Shown: piece by piece, positions 9,668-18,821 of the stretch
Layout of the letters: each line of letters begins with the position of its first letter
How positions within the stretch are numbered: the first letter of the stretch is position 1
NCBI GenBank assembly: GCA_947503175.1
Contig: CANNCO010000003.1
Location: 7,501-71,500 of the forward strand
DNA from: an uncultured Paracoccaceae bacterium
GTDB lineage: Bacteria; Pseudomonadota; Alphaproteobacteria; Rhodobacterales; Rhodobacteraceae
Direction of reading: 5' to 3'
DNA length: 64,000 bases
Translations under genes and position numbers: made by a program
The notes under the pieces: generated by a model
The model's database searches: none
What the model saw: only the letters and a program-made list of their open reading frames with translations
Told to the model about the DNA's origin: nothing

Positions 9668-10084
9668 ATGCGACAGGACCATTTGGATCGCGGAGCGGCT
9701 TGGTTGGCGGGCGGAGGATTGCGCCCGACTCGTCAACGCTTGTCTCTTGCGGCCCTCCTCGTGGGCGACGGCAATAACCGGCACGTAACGGCAGAAAGCC
9801 TGCACGACTCCAGCCGCGCCTCGGATGAAAAGGTTTCGCTTGCCACTGTCTACAATACCCTCCGTGCCTTCTGCGAGGCGGGCCTGATGCGGGAAGTGAC
9901 CGTGGACGGCTCGAAGAGCTACTTCGATACCCGCATCGACGACCACCCGCATTTCTTCTGGGAAGACAGTGGGGAGTTGACAGACGCGCCAGCGGACGAG
10001 CTCGAAATCTGTCGCCTGCCGGACGCACCTGACGGCACCGAGATCGGTCAGGTCGATGTGGTGATCCGGCTCCGCCGCAGCTAA
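9668..10084 (+). CDS. irr: Fur-family iron response regulator Irr
   Basis: This 138-aa Fur-superfamily protein has the N-terminal winged helix (GLRPTRQRLSLAALL) with recognition helix VSLATVYNTLRAFCEAGLM, then a short dimerisation part containing DDHPHFFWED. The HPHFF stretch resembles the haem/metal-sensing His region of Irr, and the protein lacks the C-x-x-C zinc site of canonical Fur. Irr controls iron and haem genes in alphaproteobacteria, and the position divergent from fabA is a recurrent arrangement. Its targets may include the hemP operon near 36.9 kb, but I did not find a clear Irr box. Confidence 0.9.
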   Translation: MRQDHLDRGAAWLAGGGLRPTRQRLSLAALLVGDGNNRHVTAESLHDSSRASDEKVSLATVYNTLRAFCEAGLMREVTVDGSKSYFDTRIDDHPHFFWEDSGELTDAPADELEICRLPDAPDGTEIGQVDVVIRLRRS

Positions 10085-10206
10085 CGCGGCGTTTCCTCTT
10101 GGTTTTCCAACCGTCCGCCGTACTTGACGACGGGAACATTGATGGCCGCTAAAGCAATGGCTGGCCCGTGGCGCCATTGTTACGCAACTCTCCCACGACG
10201 GCGAAC

Positions 10207-10723
10207 ATGAAACGTGCGATGATTATCGGCCAGCCGGGAGCGGGGAAGTCGACCCTTGCCAAGCAGATTAGTCACCTGATCGAGCTTTCTGTCTTTCACA
10301 TGGACCAAATTCACTGGAAGTCGGGTTGGGTGGAAAGACCGAAAGCTGAGAAGACCCTGATATGCGGCAAGGTGCACATGCTTGATCAGTGGGTTTTCGA
10401 GGGCGGACACTCCGTTACGTGGCCCGAGCGGCTGCGCCGCAGCGATACACTGATCTGGCTGGACTTTCCAGCGCATGTCAGATTGCGCCGGGATGTTTTT
10501 AAGGTCGCTTCGGCATTGGCGGCGTAGCCGTCCCGACCTGCCCGATGGTTGCACAGAGCAGTTTGACTGGACGTTTTTTCGCTGGATACGGGACGCTCGG
10601 CAGTCAGGTTGGGGTCGAATTGGACGGTTCTTGGCCGAAGCACCGCCGGAGAACACTGTTTTCATGTTTCAAACCACCAGGGAGGGACGGGAGTTTCTGC
10701 GTGCCTTGGAACGTCAAGTGTAA
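10207..10723 (+). pseudogene. Frameshifted adenylate-kinase-like P-loop protein (FlaR/topology-modulation family)
   Basis: The 5' part (from ATG 10207) encodes MKRAMIIGQPGAGKSTLAKQ with a clean Walker A, then HMDQIHWKSGWVER, WVFEGGHS and DTLIWLDFPAHVRLRRD, and ends at a stop at 10525-10527. The expected continuation (RSLRHWRRSRPDLPDGC, FDWTFFRWIRD, FQTTREGREFL) is in the +1 frame and stops at 10723. Removing one T from the T5 run near 10496-10500 would join the two parts seamlessly as RRDVLRSLRHW. This is either a recent inactivating indel or a sequencing error. Intact relatives are about 170 aa cytoplasmic P-loop kinases of unknown substrate. Confidence 0.8.
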
Positions 10724-10914
10724 CGACCCGTTAGCATCGCTTACTTATGACGCCTCTCGCAATGCGATCAAAAGCCGAAAACGGATTCCAAGCAATCGCC
10801 TAGCGAACCCATGTACCTCGTAAGTCACCATACCTCTGCGCAGCACCAGCAATACCGGCCCCGAAAAGTATCGTCTTCCGACAGCTCGATGATCTGGGTC
10901 ACACCGCTAAAACG

Positions 10915-10947
10915 AAAAAGGGGCGCGCCAATGGCGCACCCCTTCTT
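10915..10947 (-). terminator. Rho-independent terminator of the cold-shock gene
   Basis: On the minus strand the stem GGGGTGCGCC / GGCGCGCCCC (one G-U pair, three-base loop) is followed by CTTTTTCG. It lies about 20 bp beyond the cold-shock gene stop codon. Confidence 0.85.
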
Positions 10948-10965
10948 GTCGGTCTGAGGCGAGGC

Positions 10966-11172
10966 TCAGGCGAGGGCGAGGTTTGTCGCGCTCTCGCGGC
11001 CGTCGCGGCCTGCTTCGACGTCGAAGGTGACTTTTTGGTCGTCCTTCAGGCCGGTGAGGCCTGCACGCTCAACAGCGGAGATGTGGACGAAAACGTCCTT
11101 GCCGCCTGTGTCGGGTGCGATAAAGCCAAAGCCTTTTGTTGAGTTGAACCATTTCACGGTGCCACTGGCCAT
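10966..11172 (-). CDS. Cold-shock domain protein (CspA family)
   Basis: This is a 68-aa single OB-fold RNA/ssDNA-binding protein. It has both nucleic-acid motifs: RNP1 in KGFGFIAP and RNP2 in VFVHISAVE, after the opening GTVKWFNSTKG. Such proteins melt mRNA structure and act as RNA chaperones. AGGAGAT precedes the ATG, and a strong terminator follows, so it is monocistronic. Growth-phase or cold induction cannot be told from the sequence. Confidence 0.95.
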   Translation of the reverse strand: MASGTVKWFNSTKGFGFIAPDTGGKDVFVHISAVERAGLTGLKDDQKVTFDVEAGRDGRESATNLALA

Positions 11173-11298
11173 CGTGATATCTCCTAGTCTTGTAGTCGCT
11201 GCCCACAGGATGCGGCAGCCCGGCGTAGTAGGTCCTGATCGAAGAACTGGCCGCCGGTTAGGGGAGACAGATGGTCGAGTTGGATACGTAGCGCCGCT

Positions 11299-11330
11299 CC
11301 TTTGACAGGTCTGGGGTCACGAGTCAAAGG
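11299..11330. repeat. Inverted repeat upstream of the cold-shock gene
   Basis: CCTTTGAC (11299-11306) and GTCAAAGG (11323-11330) form a perfect 8-bp stem with a 16-base loop. It lies between the end of the 576-aa P-loop gene and the cold-shock gene on the same strand. It could end the upstream transcript or be an operator for the cold-shock promoter; no T-run is present. Confidence 0.35.
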
Positions 11331-11352
11331 AAGTTTTGAACCGTTCGGTGCG

Positions 11353-13083
11353 TTAAACAGGTGCCTTAATGCCCCAGGCGCCCAGTGTATGAAGGCGTTC
11401 CGTATCCAGATCGGGCGGATCGGGCAGTGCCCCCGGCCCGTCGGTTTTCGGGCAGGAAATGGACAACTCTGCAAGGACCCCGCCCCTGTCATAGGTGCAG
11501 GCACCATCGTTTATACGGGCTGCGATGGCGAGCGTTTCGGGGTCGAGAAAGGTCACCTCGGAGATGCAATCGACGCATTCGCTGAGTATGTCATCGCCGT
11601 TTTCGGGCGGGTCGATCAGCACATCTTCGGGCCGCGTGGCCGCCACGTTGAGGTGCCGGTAGCGGTTCATGCGGCGCATCTTGTCGGCGTCGAGGATCGT
11701 GATCCGGTCGTTCCAGCCAAAGGCCACGGTACGTGGGAGCTGGCCCAGCGGGACCGAGTTATCGAGAAACTCGAAATGCACGGTCTGCTCGGTCTTCTTG
11801 ATCCATGTGAAGAAGAGCTGCGGCATGCCCGTAAAAGCTTCGACATTGTGGTGGAGGAGGTCATCCACGGCCTTGTAGCGGCCCGTGGTCAGGCCGCGTT
11901 TCCAAGCGCGTTCGACCGTGTCGGCGGGCGGCGTGATCATGAAGAACATATAGACCGTGTCGCCGAACCGGCTGAGAAGGCGGCTGTCGGCGGGCTGGCT
12001 GGCGACTGAGGCGAAGCTGTCGAACCGGAACCGGTCGATCAGGAGGTGGGGCATCTCATTGCGCTGGGCCTTGCGCTCCATGTAACTGTCAAGCTTTTTG
12101 TCAATGATCTCAAGCTCCTGACCTGTCAACATGCCGGCGTATTTGTGATCTGGGCCGAGGCTGTCGTAGTCCAGCAGGTACTTGCGCCAATAGTCGGGGC
12201 TAACCAGCGCAAAATCCTCCCAAGCGACGCCAAGGCGTTCGGCGAGTTTGCGTTGCAAGGGGCGGATCGTGCTTTTGCCGGCTGCGGATGCGCCTTTGAC
12301 GTTCAGAACGAGGGGTTTCGTTTGGTATGGGAGGCGGCGGTAGCCCTCGGCGGCGCAGGCCTCTTCGATAACAGGGCTGAGGAGCTGGCCGATCCGCTGG
12401 CTGCCATAGCTATTGCAGATGCGGTTCGCGGCAAGGCGGATCACCAGATCGCGGTCGGCCATAAGGCTACCCCTTTGGCCGACGATCGCGGCGACAGTTG
12501 TAGTCAGGCCTTCAAGGCAGGCCTTTTCCAACCCCGGTTCGGCGGTCTGGGCAGCGGCGCGCCACGTGTCGATGGCGCGAAGTTCGGGTGGCGTGTCGTC
12601 TGGTTGGACTTCTTCCCGGGTCCCAAGGAGGCGCGAGAGAAGGCCCTTGGGCTTTGTCTTTTCGGGTTTTGCGGTTGTCAGGTCACGGTCCAGAAGTTCA
12701 ATCAGCCGAGTCTGAACATCTTGGCGGATTTCGGCAAATGCGCCTTCAAACTCGTCCCTGTGCGGGGTCACATGAGTGTCGAAGATACGGGCGACGATGC
12801 CCCGGAGGCTGATCCCGAGGTCTTCGTAATTGGGCCCGTCGGGGGCATTCAGATCGGCGGTGACGCGGATCAGAAGCTCATGCACGATCAACCGGTCAAG
12901 GGTAAAGGCGACCATATCCTGCGGTTTCAACCCGCAGAACTTCGCGGCTTCAACCGCCTCGGGATAGCTGACGGTCGAGTTGCCGGGCCGGTAGAGCGTG
13001 GCAAGCGGCATCAGCCGCGCGGGAATCTCCGACGAAAGCCCCGGATTCCAGGCGTCATGGACTGGGTCGGCCTCTTTATCCAT
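11353..13083 (-). CDS. Uncharacterised P-loop NTPase-domain protein (576 aa)
   Basis: I do not recognise the family with confidence. The C-terminal half has a Walker A motif (VKGASAAGKSTIRPLQRKL, about residue 270-288), then DFALVSPDYWRKYLLDY and HLLIDRFRFDSFAS, a layout like zeta-toxin/kinase-type P-loop proteins that phosphorylate small molecules. The N-terminal half (about 1-250) is helical, with the charged linker KPEKTKPKGLLSRLLG and no known motif. No signal peptide or membrane segment is seen. It starts 18 bp after the stop of a universal stress protein gene, with AAAGGGG before the ATG, so the two are probably co-transcribed in a stress-related operon. Confidence 0.65.
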   Translation of the reverse strand: MDKEADPVHDAWNPGLSSEIPARLMPLATLYRPGNSTVSYPEAVEAAKFCGLKPQDMVAFTLDRLIVHELLIRVTADLNAPDGPNYEDLGISLRGIVARIFDTHVTPHRDEFEGAFAEIRQDVQTRLIELLDRDLTTAKPEKTKPKGLLSRLLGTREEVQPDDTPPELRAIDTWRAAAQTAEPGLEKACLEGLTTTVAAIVGQRGSLMADRDLVIRLAANRICNSYGSQRIGQLLSPVIEEACAAEGYRRLPYQTKPLVLNVKGASAAGKSTIRPLQRKLAERLGVAWEDFALVSPDYWRKYLLDYDSLGPDHKYAGMLTGQELEIIDKKLDSYMERKAQRNEMPHLLIDRFRFDSFASVASQPADSRLLSRFGDTVYMFFMITPPADTVERAWKRGLTTGRYKAVDDLLHHNVEAFTGMPQLFFTWIKKTEQTVHFEFLDNSVPLGQLPRTVAFGWNDRITILDADKMRRMNRYRHLNVAATRPEDVLIDPPENGDDILSECVDCISEVTFLDPETLAIAARINDGACTYDRGGVLAELSISCPKTDGPGALPDPPDLDTERLHTLGAWGIKAPV

Positions 13084-13101
13084 GGCCCCTTTCCCGTGCC
13101 G

Positions 13102-13959
13102 CTAGTGGTTCAGAAGCACCGGCATTTCGGCAGTATCGACGATGGTCTGGGTATTCCCGCCGAAGACAGTTTCGCGTTCATGGCTGTCGCCGTACGCACC
13201 CATGACCATCATGTCGGCCCCGAGATCGGCATTGGCATGCAGGAGTGCCTTGCCGACCTTCAGGTCCTTTGGCAGTTCGCGAAGCGTGGCTTCGAGGCCC
13301 TGAAGCGAAAGATAGGCAATCATGTCGTCGGCTGTCGTGCCCAGCCCTGCATCCATGCCGTTCGACAGGACCCAGACCTTGTCGGCACCGCGCAGGATCG
13401 CCTTGTTCAGCGACAGGGCGCGGGCGGCCTCGGCACTACCGTTCCACGCGATGGTGATCTGACCGCCCAGATCTGTGGGCGGTGTCGTTTGCGGCGGGCA
13501 CATAAGGACGGGGCGGCCCGACTGAAACAGCGCGGATTTCAGGGTGTTATGGCCGATGTTGCGGTCACGGTCGGGTTTCGAGACGACGATGATATCGGCC
13601 AGACGGCCCCGCCGTTTGATCACGTCGACCTGACGCCCAGCCTCTTCGATGAACGAAACGCTGCTACCTTTGCCAAAGCTGGCGCCGGAAGAGTCGAGGC
13701 CGAGAGCCTTGACGACCTCTTCCAGCTGAGCCTTCAGCGCCTCTTCTTCCTGATCGGCAACGTTGTGCGTCTGTTCAAAAACCTGTTTGCGCAGGAAATC
13801 AGGTAGAGGCACGCCATAGGGTACCAGATCTTCAGGCCTTGGACGACAATGGAGCACCTCGACATGGGCCTTGTGGCGATGGGCCAGTGCTGCGGCATGG
13901 GCAAGCACATTGGGCGCTTTGCCGTCATTTCGGACGGGGACCAGAAGTTTGCGTATCAC
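13102..13959 (-). CDS. Universal stress protein (tandem UspA domains)
   Basis: This protein of about 285 aa has two UspA-like halves. The first starts IRKLLVPVRNDGKAPNVLAHA and contains LADIIVVSKPDRDRN. The second starts QITIAWNGSAEAARAL and ends with ADMMVMGAYGDSHERETVFGG and EMPVLLNH. The MMVMGAYGDS-HERETVFGG stretch resembles the G-x2-G-x9-G nucleotide-binding signature. A GTG start at 13959 is preferred because AGAGGG precedes it and the Usp fold begins immediately; an ATG 24 codons upstream would add a basic extension. It leads the operon with the P-loop protein gene downstream. Confidence 0.85.
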   Translation of the reverse strand: MIRKLLVPVRNDGKAPNVLAHAAALAHRHKAHVEVLHCRPRPEDLVPYGVPLPDFLRKQVFEQTHNVADQEEEALKAQLEEVVKALGLDSSGASFGKGSSVSFIEEAGRQVDVIKRRGRLADIIVVSKPDRDRNIGHNTLKSALFQSGRPVLMCPPQTTPPTDLGGQITIAWNGSAEAARALSLNKAILRGADKVWVLSNGMDAGLGTTADDMIAYLSLQGLEATLRELPKDLKVGKALLHANADLGADMMVMGAYGDSHERETVFGGNTQTIVDTAEMPVLLNH

Positions 13960-14051
13960 GTCGTCTGTCCCTCTTTTTGCCTTGCGCGCTTGTTTGGGTC
14001 GTATCGTTTCCGGTTGCGACCCCGTAGGCAAGCCCCCAGGGTCGGGCCGCC

Positions 14052-15326
14052 TTATTCGGCGGCGATCTCATTCGCGTCGCCGACGGCGCCTGATGCGATC
14101 ACACGCTCCATCTCGTCGCCCTGATAGCCGAGGACTGTTTGCAGGATTTCAGCCGTGTGTTCGCCCAGAAGCGGCGAGCGCGTAACCTCGACCGGGCTGT
14201 CGGACAGTTTGATCGGGCAGCCGACGGTCGTGTAGGTGCCGCGTTCGGGGTGGTCGACGTCGACGATGGTGCCGGTGGCGCGCAGACCGTCATCTTCCAT
14301 GATCTCTTTCGTGGACAGGATCGGACCCACGGGGATGTCGAGCGGGTTGCAGATGTCCATGACCTCGAACTTGGTCTTGGTCATTGTCCATTGTTCGATC
14401 CGGTCGAAGATTTCGTTCAGCTTGTCGAGCCGATCGATGGGCTTGGCATAGCCCTCGGCGGTTTTCCATTCTGGCGCGCCGATCACGTCGCAGACCTTTT
14501 CCCAGACCGCAGCCTGGGTGATAAAATAGGTGTAGGCGTTGGGATCGGTTTCCCAGCCCTTGCACTTGAGGATGCGGCCCGGCTGGCCGCCGCCGGAATC
14601 GTTGCCTGCACGGGGCGTGGCTTCGCCGAACGGGACGCCTTCGCCATATTGCGAGTACTCGGTCAGAGGGCCTGCATTCAGGCGCTGCTGGTCACGGAGT
14701 TTCACGCGGCAGAGGTTCAGGACTCCGTCCTGCATGGCTGCGGTGACCTTTTGGCCTCGGCCCGACTTCTCACGCTGGAAGAGGGCGGTGACGATGCCGA
14801 GGCAGAGATGGAGACCGGTGCCGCTATCGCCGATCTGGGCGCCTGTCACAAGCGGCGGGCCGTCGCGGAAACCGGTGGTCGAGGCCGAGCCGCCAGCGCA
14901 TTGGGCCACGTTTTCATAGACCTTACAGTCCTCGTACTTGCCCGGGCCAAAGCCCTTGATCGAAGCAAGGATCATGCGTGGATTGATCTCTTGTATCCGC
15001 TCCCACGAGAACCCCATCCGGTCGAGTGCACCGGGGGCGAAGTTTTCGACCATCACGTCGCATTCTTCGATAAGGCGGGTGAGGATTTCCTTGCCCGTCT
15101 CGTTCTTGGAGTTCAGCTCGATCGACCGCTTGTTGTGGTTGAGCATCGTGAAATAGAGGCTGTCGGCACCGGGCACGTCGACAAGCTGTTTACGGGTGGC
15201 GTCGCCCACGCCGGGGCGTTCGACCTTGATCACATCGGCCCCGAACCACCCCAGAAGCTGGGTACAAGTCGGGCCGGATTGCACATGGGTGAAATCGAGA
15301 ACTTTGACGCCTTCGAGAGCTTTCAT
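14052..15326 (-). CDS. frc: Formyl-CoA:oxalate CoA-transferase (class III CoA-transferase)
   Basis: This 424-aa protein follows the Frc family closely from [19 protein letters not shown] through [40 protein letters not shown] (the Asp carries the CoA thioester intermediate), [15 protein letters not shown] and [12 protein letters not shown] to [12 protein letters not shown]. Frc moves CoA from formyl-CoA to oxalate, normally feeding oxalyl-CoA decarboxylase (Oxc). The start at 15326 matches the family; an upstream extension is unsupported. It is encoded 28 bp after a GntR regulator gene on the same strand. No oxc is in the window, so the acceptor could be oxalate or a related acid. Confidence 0.85.
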   Translation of the reverse strand: MKALEGVKVLDFTHVQSGPTCTQLLGWFGADVIKVERPGVGDATRKQLVDVPGADSLYFTMLNHNKRSIELNSKNETGKEILTRLIEECDVMVENFAPGALDRMGFSWERIQEINPRMILASIKGFGPGKYEDCKVYENVAQCAGGSASTTGFRDGPPLVTGAQIGDSGTGLHLCLGIVTALFQREKSGRGQKVTAAMQDGVLNLCRVKLRDQQRLNAGPLTEYSQYGEGVPFGEATPRAGNDSGGGQPGRILKCKGWETDPNAYTYFITQAAVWEKVCDVIGAPEWKTAEGYAKPIDRLDKLNEIFDRIEQWTMTKTKFEVMDICNPLDIPVGPILSTKEIMEDDGLRATGTIVDVDHPERGTYTTVGCPIKLSDSPVEVTRSPLLGEHTAEILQTVLGYQGDEMERVIASGAVGDANEIAAE

Positions 15327-15354
15327 GTCGGGTACCTTCGGAGTTCTGGTCGGT

Positions 15355-16086
15355 TTATCGGTATGACGGTTGGTCGGTGCTAACCTGCGGCCGAGGCTGC
15401 ATTTCAAGCCGGGTCCAGGTTTTCGAGATATGGTCGTGAAGCCGCATCGTGTGTTCCCGAACGAGGCGCGAGGCGAGGTCGCCGTCACGGTCGATCAGGG
15501 CGTTGATGATGCCCATGTGATCGGCAATGGACCGGCGTGCACGATCGCTTTCGCCCATTGCGCGTCGGCGCACGGCCTGCATGTGCGCAAAAAGCCCCTC
15601 GGCGGTAGTGCGCAGAAGACTGCAACCAGACAGATTGAGGATCGTCTGGTGAAAGACGATGTTGGCATCGGAGTATTCTTCGAGGTCGGCGCGCTCCACA
15701 TCGCTGCTATGGGTGATCGCGAAATCGCGGAGCGCATAGAGTTCGGCGTCACTTGCGTTTTCGGTGGCAAGGCGGGCGGCCATGCTTTCAAGCGCGGCCC
15801 ATGTGACGACGGTTTCGAGGATTTCTTCGCGGGTTTTGCGGCGGACGAAGACGCCCTTGCGCGGCACGATCTCGACCAGCCCGTCCTGCGCGAGGCGCGC
15901 CAGAGCTTCGCGTACGGGCGTGCGGGAGATGCCGAGACGTTCGGCCATCTTGCGTTCGTCGAGCCGCAGATCGGCATCGGAGCGATAAATATCCATGTCG
16001 AGAATGGCGTCACGCAGCATCTCGAACGAGCGATCCTTGAGCGTGAAGCTCTCGGAAATCGGACTGAGCTTCTCGCCGATCGACAC
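15355..16086 (-). CDS. GntR-family (FCD/FadR subgroup) transcriptional regulator
   Basis: This 243-aa regulator has an N-terminal winged helix ([39 protein letters not shown] broken across residues about 35-75) and an all-helical FCD ligand domain. The latter shows the metal/ligand positions in [15 protein letters not shown] (D-x4-H) and the later H residues in [12 protein letters not shown] and [15 protein letters not shown] start at 16086 fits GGGAGG nine bases upstream; longer in-frame readings run through the promoter. Two GGTATACC palindromes upstream are likely operators. It heads a gntR-frc operon, and FCD regulators usually sense an organic acid linked to their operon. Confidence 0.85.
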   Translation of the reverse strand: MSIGEKLSPISESFTLKDRSFEMLRDAILDMDIYRSDADLRLDERKMAERLGISRTPVREALARLAQDGLVEIVPRKGVFVRRKTREEILETVVTWAALESMAARLATENASDAELYALRDFAITHSSDVERADLEEYSDANIVFHQTILNLSGCSLLRTTAEGLFAHMQAVRRRAMGESDRARRSIADHMGIINALIDRDGDLASRLVREHTMRLHDHISKTWTRLEMQPRPQVSTDQPSYR

Positions 16087-16142
16087 CGGATTGATCCTCC
16101 CTTTGTTGATGCAGGCGGCATTTTCTGAACTGCCTGAGTCAG

Positions 16143-16152
16143 TGGTATACCA
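16143..16152. promoter_or_regulatory. GntR operator 1 (TGGTATACCA)
   Basis: A perfect 10-bp palindrome lies 57 bp upstream of the gntR GTG start. It is flanked by outer inverted half-sites CTGAGT (16134-16139) and ACTCAG (16155-16160). The form fits the FadR-type GntR operator pattern GT-N(0-7)-AC. Assignment to this regulator is inferred from proximity. Confidence 0.7.
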
Positions 16153-16226
16153 TAACTCAGAGAGCAAAAACGTCAATTGGGAATATGTATGAAATAAAGG
16201 AAATCCGGGGCATAAGGTAGGGAAAG

Positions 16227-16238
16227 TTGGTATACCAA
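16227..16238. promoter_or_regulatory. GntR operator 2 (TTGGTATACCAA)
   Basis: A perfect 12-bp palindrome shares its 10-bp core with operator 1. The centres are 85 bp apart, close to eight helical turns, which places both on the same DNA face and would allow looping or cooperative binding. Confidence 0.7.
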
Positions 16239-16285
16239 TGTATCCAGGTAGACCCACGCCACCCGATCCGGGCTGCCGTCCCTGG

Positions 16286-17185
16286 CTAGGGGCGTTCCAG
16301 GATATAGTCGGGATAGATGCCCGCACTATCGATTGCGGCGTCGATATCTTTGCCTGCAAAAAATCCGTATCCGCTGATCAGGGCGGAGGCGATGCCAGCG
16401 GTCTGGGCACCGAGGATGTCGGTGTGGAGGCTGTCGCCGACCATGACAGTCCGGCCCGCCTGCCCTGCCCCGCCGAGGCGGCTGAAGGCTAGGTCGTAGA
16501 TATTCGAGAAGGGCTTGCCAAAAAACTCCGGGATGACGCCGGTTTCGTCAGCGAGGCGGTGAGCGAAATGGCCGGGTTCGACAGAAAAGCCCGCTTCGCG
16601 CGGGGCGACGATATCGGGGTTGCCGACAAGGACCGGGCGAGGGTGGTCTTGGAGCGCTTGAACCAAAAGGGTCTGGCGCGCTTCGGTCCATGCCGCGCTG
16701 CCGATCATAAGGAAGCCGTCGACGGCGGCGTAGGGGGCCGGGTCTTCTTCGAGATAGGTGACGTTCAGGTCTTCGAGATCGCGGAGGCTATTGTCCCGCG
16801 TCGCCATCAGGCCCCAGTGGAGTTTGCGGCGGGCGTCCATTTCGCACAGGAGCGTTGCGCGGCTAGTGATGACATCTTCGGACGCGAAATCGTAGCCGAG
16901 ACGGGTGTACTTCTCCATCAGGGCCGCGTGCGGGAGACCCGCAGCGTTGGAAACGACGATGACGCGTTTGCCCGCCTTGGTCAGAGCCTCGACACGGTCG
17001 ACTGCGCCTGGAATGGCGGTGTCGCCGATGTTCAGTACCCCGAAGGCATCAAGGAAGAACGTGTCGAAATCATCGGCGATATCGGCGAGCGTTGTGGCGA
17101 CCCGCGGCGCTCCGTTTTCTGGTGCTGCGGGGGGCAGCCTGTCGCGGACGGCCTCGTAGGCGGCAAAAGCCTTGGAGGCGTCCAT
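16286..17185 (-). CDS. HAD-superfamily class IIA hydrolase (putative sugar/ester phosphatase)
   Basis: This 299-aa protein has HAD motif I in FDTFFLDAFGVLNIG (nucleophile DAFGVL), motif II in VIVVSNAAG, a class IIA cap, and motif III/IV in EFFGKPFSNIYDLAF and GRTVMVGDSLHTDILGAQTAG. It belongs to the NagD-like subgroup that dephosphorylates small phosphoesters. The start at 17185 lies only 5 bp after the second permease stop codon, so it is the last gene of the phnD-C-E-E operon. The imported compound may therefore be a phosphoester dephosphorylated in the cytoplasm. The Shine-Dalgarno sequence is poor, suggesting translational coupling. Confidence 0.85.
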   Translation of the reverse strand: MDASKAFAAYEAVRDRLPPAAPENGAPRVATTLADIADDFDTFFLDAFGVLNIGDTAIPGAVDRVEALTKAGKRVIVVSNAAGLPHAALMEKYTRLGYDFASEDVITSRATLLCEMDARRKLHWGLMATRDNSLRDLEDLNVTYLEEDPAPYAAVDGFLMIGSAAWTEARQTLLVQALQDHPRPVLVGNPDIVAPREAGFSVEPGHFAHRLADETGVIPEFFGKPFSNIYDLAFSRLGGAGQAGRTVMVGDSLHTDILGAQTAGIASALISGYGFFAGKDIDAAIDSAGIYPDYILERP

Positions 17186-17190
17186 CAGGT

Positions 17191-18006
17191 TCAAATGATG
17201 GCACCCCTGACCTTGGCCGAAACCCACTCGCTGATCACGACGGCGGCGAGGATTACCAGAAGGATCAAGCTGACTTGCGGCCATGCCAGCACGTTTAGCG
17301 AGGCCGAGAGTTGCAGGCCGATACCGCCCGCTCCAACGAGCCCAAGAACGGTGGATTCGCGGATGTTGATGTCCCAGCGGAACACCGCGATCCCCGCAAA
17401 AGCCGGAAGGATCTGTGGAACGATGCCGTAGGCCATGACCTGCCAGCGGGACGCCCCCGTGGCGGTGATCGCCTCGACCTGGGTCTGGTCGATCTCCTCG
17501 ATGGCTTCGTAGAGCAGTTTCGCGCAAAAGCCGATCGAACGGATCGCGATGGCGATGACCCCCGCGAAGACGCCCGGGCCGATGATCGCGATGAGAAGCA
17601 GCGCCCAGATCAGCGAGTTGATCGAACGGGTCGAGACTATGATCAGAAGCGCGATGGGCCGGATCAGGAACCGCGAGGGCGTTGTGTTGTGTGCCGCAAG
17701 GAAAGCGACCGGAAACGCAAGGAAGAGCGCGATGATCGTACCAAGCGTGGCGATGTTCAGCGTATCCCAGATGGGGCGGCCCAATTGTGTGATGTATTCC
17801 CAGCGGGGCGGCGTGGCACGGGTCCAGATGTCGCCCGCGATGCGGGGCGCGTCCCAGACAAAGAACCAAGTGGTCGCTTCCGAGATCTGCTGCCAGCAAT
17901 AGACAAAGATCGCCGTTCCGATCAGCCACATGCCCCATTGGCGGAGTGACTCGCCTGTGGTGCGGCGACGCCAGACAGGGATGCCGCTTTGTTCATTGAC
18001 CGGCAT
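17191..18006 (-). CDS. phnE: Phosphonate-type ABC transporter permease (second PhnE)
   Basis: This is a 271-aa inner-membrane permease with about six hydrophobic helices and the BPD-type EAA loop EAIEEIDQTQVEAITATGASRWQ. The C-terminal motif [18 protein letters not shown] is characteristic of PhnE. It pairs with the neighbouring PhnE to form the channel for the PhnC ATPase. Its ATG shares one base with the TAA stop of the preceding permease gene. Having two PhnE genes implies a heterodimeric pore. Confidence 0.92.
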   Translation of the reverse strand: MPVNEQSGIPVWRRRTTGESLRQWGMWLIGTAIFVYCWQQISEATTWFFVWDAPRIAGDIWTRATPPRWEYITQLGRPIWDTLNIATLGTIIALFLAFPVAFLAAHNTTPSRFLIRPIALLIIVSTRSINSLIWALLLIAIIGPGVFAGVIAIAIRSIGFCAKLLYEAIEEIDQTQVEAITATGASRWQVMAYGIVPQILPAFAGIAVFRWDINIRESTVLGLVGAGGIGLQLSASLNVLAWPQVSLILLVILAAVVISEWVSAKVRGAII

Positions 18007-18821
18007 TACTGCACCTTCGCCCGTATGATGCCGGAGAGATATTCGAGCGCCATGACGATCACGATGATGATTATCAAGATCGCGGCCGCCGTGTCGTATT
18101 CATAGCGATCGAAGGCGGTGTTCAGCGTCGCCCCGATGCCACCCGCGCCCACAAGGCCGAGGATCGCGCTTTCGCGGAAGTTGATGTCGATCCGGTACAT
18201 TGACAGACCGATCAGGCGCGGGATGACCTGTGGCTGGACGCCATAGTTGATCCACTGCATCCATTTCGCGCCGGAAGCCTTGATCGCCTCGGCCTGTACC
18301 CGGTCCATGCTTTCGATGTCCTCCGCGAGGAGTTTTGACAGAAAGCCAATGGTAGCGAAGCTAAGTGTCAGGAAACCTGCAAGCGGGCCGAAGCCGAAGA
18401 TCGCCACCAGAAGGATCGCCACGATGATCTCTTGCAGCGCGCGGCTGACCGCGACGATGCCGCGGCAGATCAGGTAGATGGGCAAAGGCGCGATATTGCG
18501 GGCGGCCCCGAGACCGATGGGGATCGAGATGGCAATACCCACGACCGAGGCCGCAACCGTCATGATGATGCTTTCCAGCATACCGTCCCAGATCGCACCG
18601 GCGCGCGAGACGAAATCGGGGCTTGTGAACGCCATGATAAAGGCCGCGCCCCGATCAAGCCCTTCATAGACGCGGGCCCAGTTGACCTCGATCGTCATGA
18701 CGGCAGCGATCATGTAAAGGACGAAGCCCGCGAAAAGACCCCAGCGCAGTAGCGGATTCGGCACGAAGGCAGGTTTTCGCCAGCGCTTTCCCAGCATATC
18801 GTCCAGTTCACGATGGCTCAT
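18006..18821 (-). CDS. phnE: Phosphonate-type ABC transporter permease (first PhnE)
   Basis: This 271-aa integral membrane protein contains the cytoplasmic coupling loop [21 protein letters not shown] and the PhnE C-terminal signature [18 protein letters not shown], followed by a final helix. It is clearly paralogous to the next gene downstream. Its ATG overlaps the phnC stop by four bases (ATGA), a sign of translational coupling. The substrate is not determined by the permease sequence. Confidence 0.92.
   Translation of the reverse strand: MSHRELDDMLGKRWRKPAFVPNPLLRWGLFAGFVLYMIAAVMTIEVNWARVYEGLDRGAAFIMAFTSPDFVSRAGAIWDGMLESIIMTVAASVVGIAISIPIGLGAARNIAPLPIYLICRGIVAVSRALQEIIVAILLVAIFGFGPLAGFLTLSFATIGFLSKLLAEDIESMDRVQAEAIKASGAKWMQWINYGVQPQVIPRLIGLSMYRIDINFRESAILGLVGAGGIGATLNTAFDRYEYDTAAAILIIIIVIVMALEYLSGIIRAKVQ

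Noticed and set aside
12046-13806. Plus-strand ORF of 586 codons
   Set aside because: Antisense to the P-loop and Usp genes. It crosses their boundary and has no family motif.
14139-15383. Plus-strand ORF of 414 codons
   Set aside because: Antisense to frc, whose family motifs are unmistakable.
17186-17938. N-terminal extension of the HAD protein to 550 aa
   Set aside because: The extra residues are the wrong frame of phnE; the HAD domain begins at 17185.
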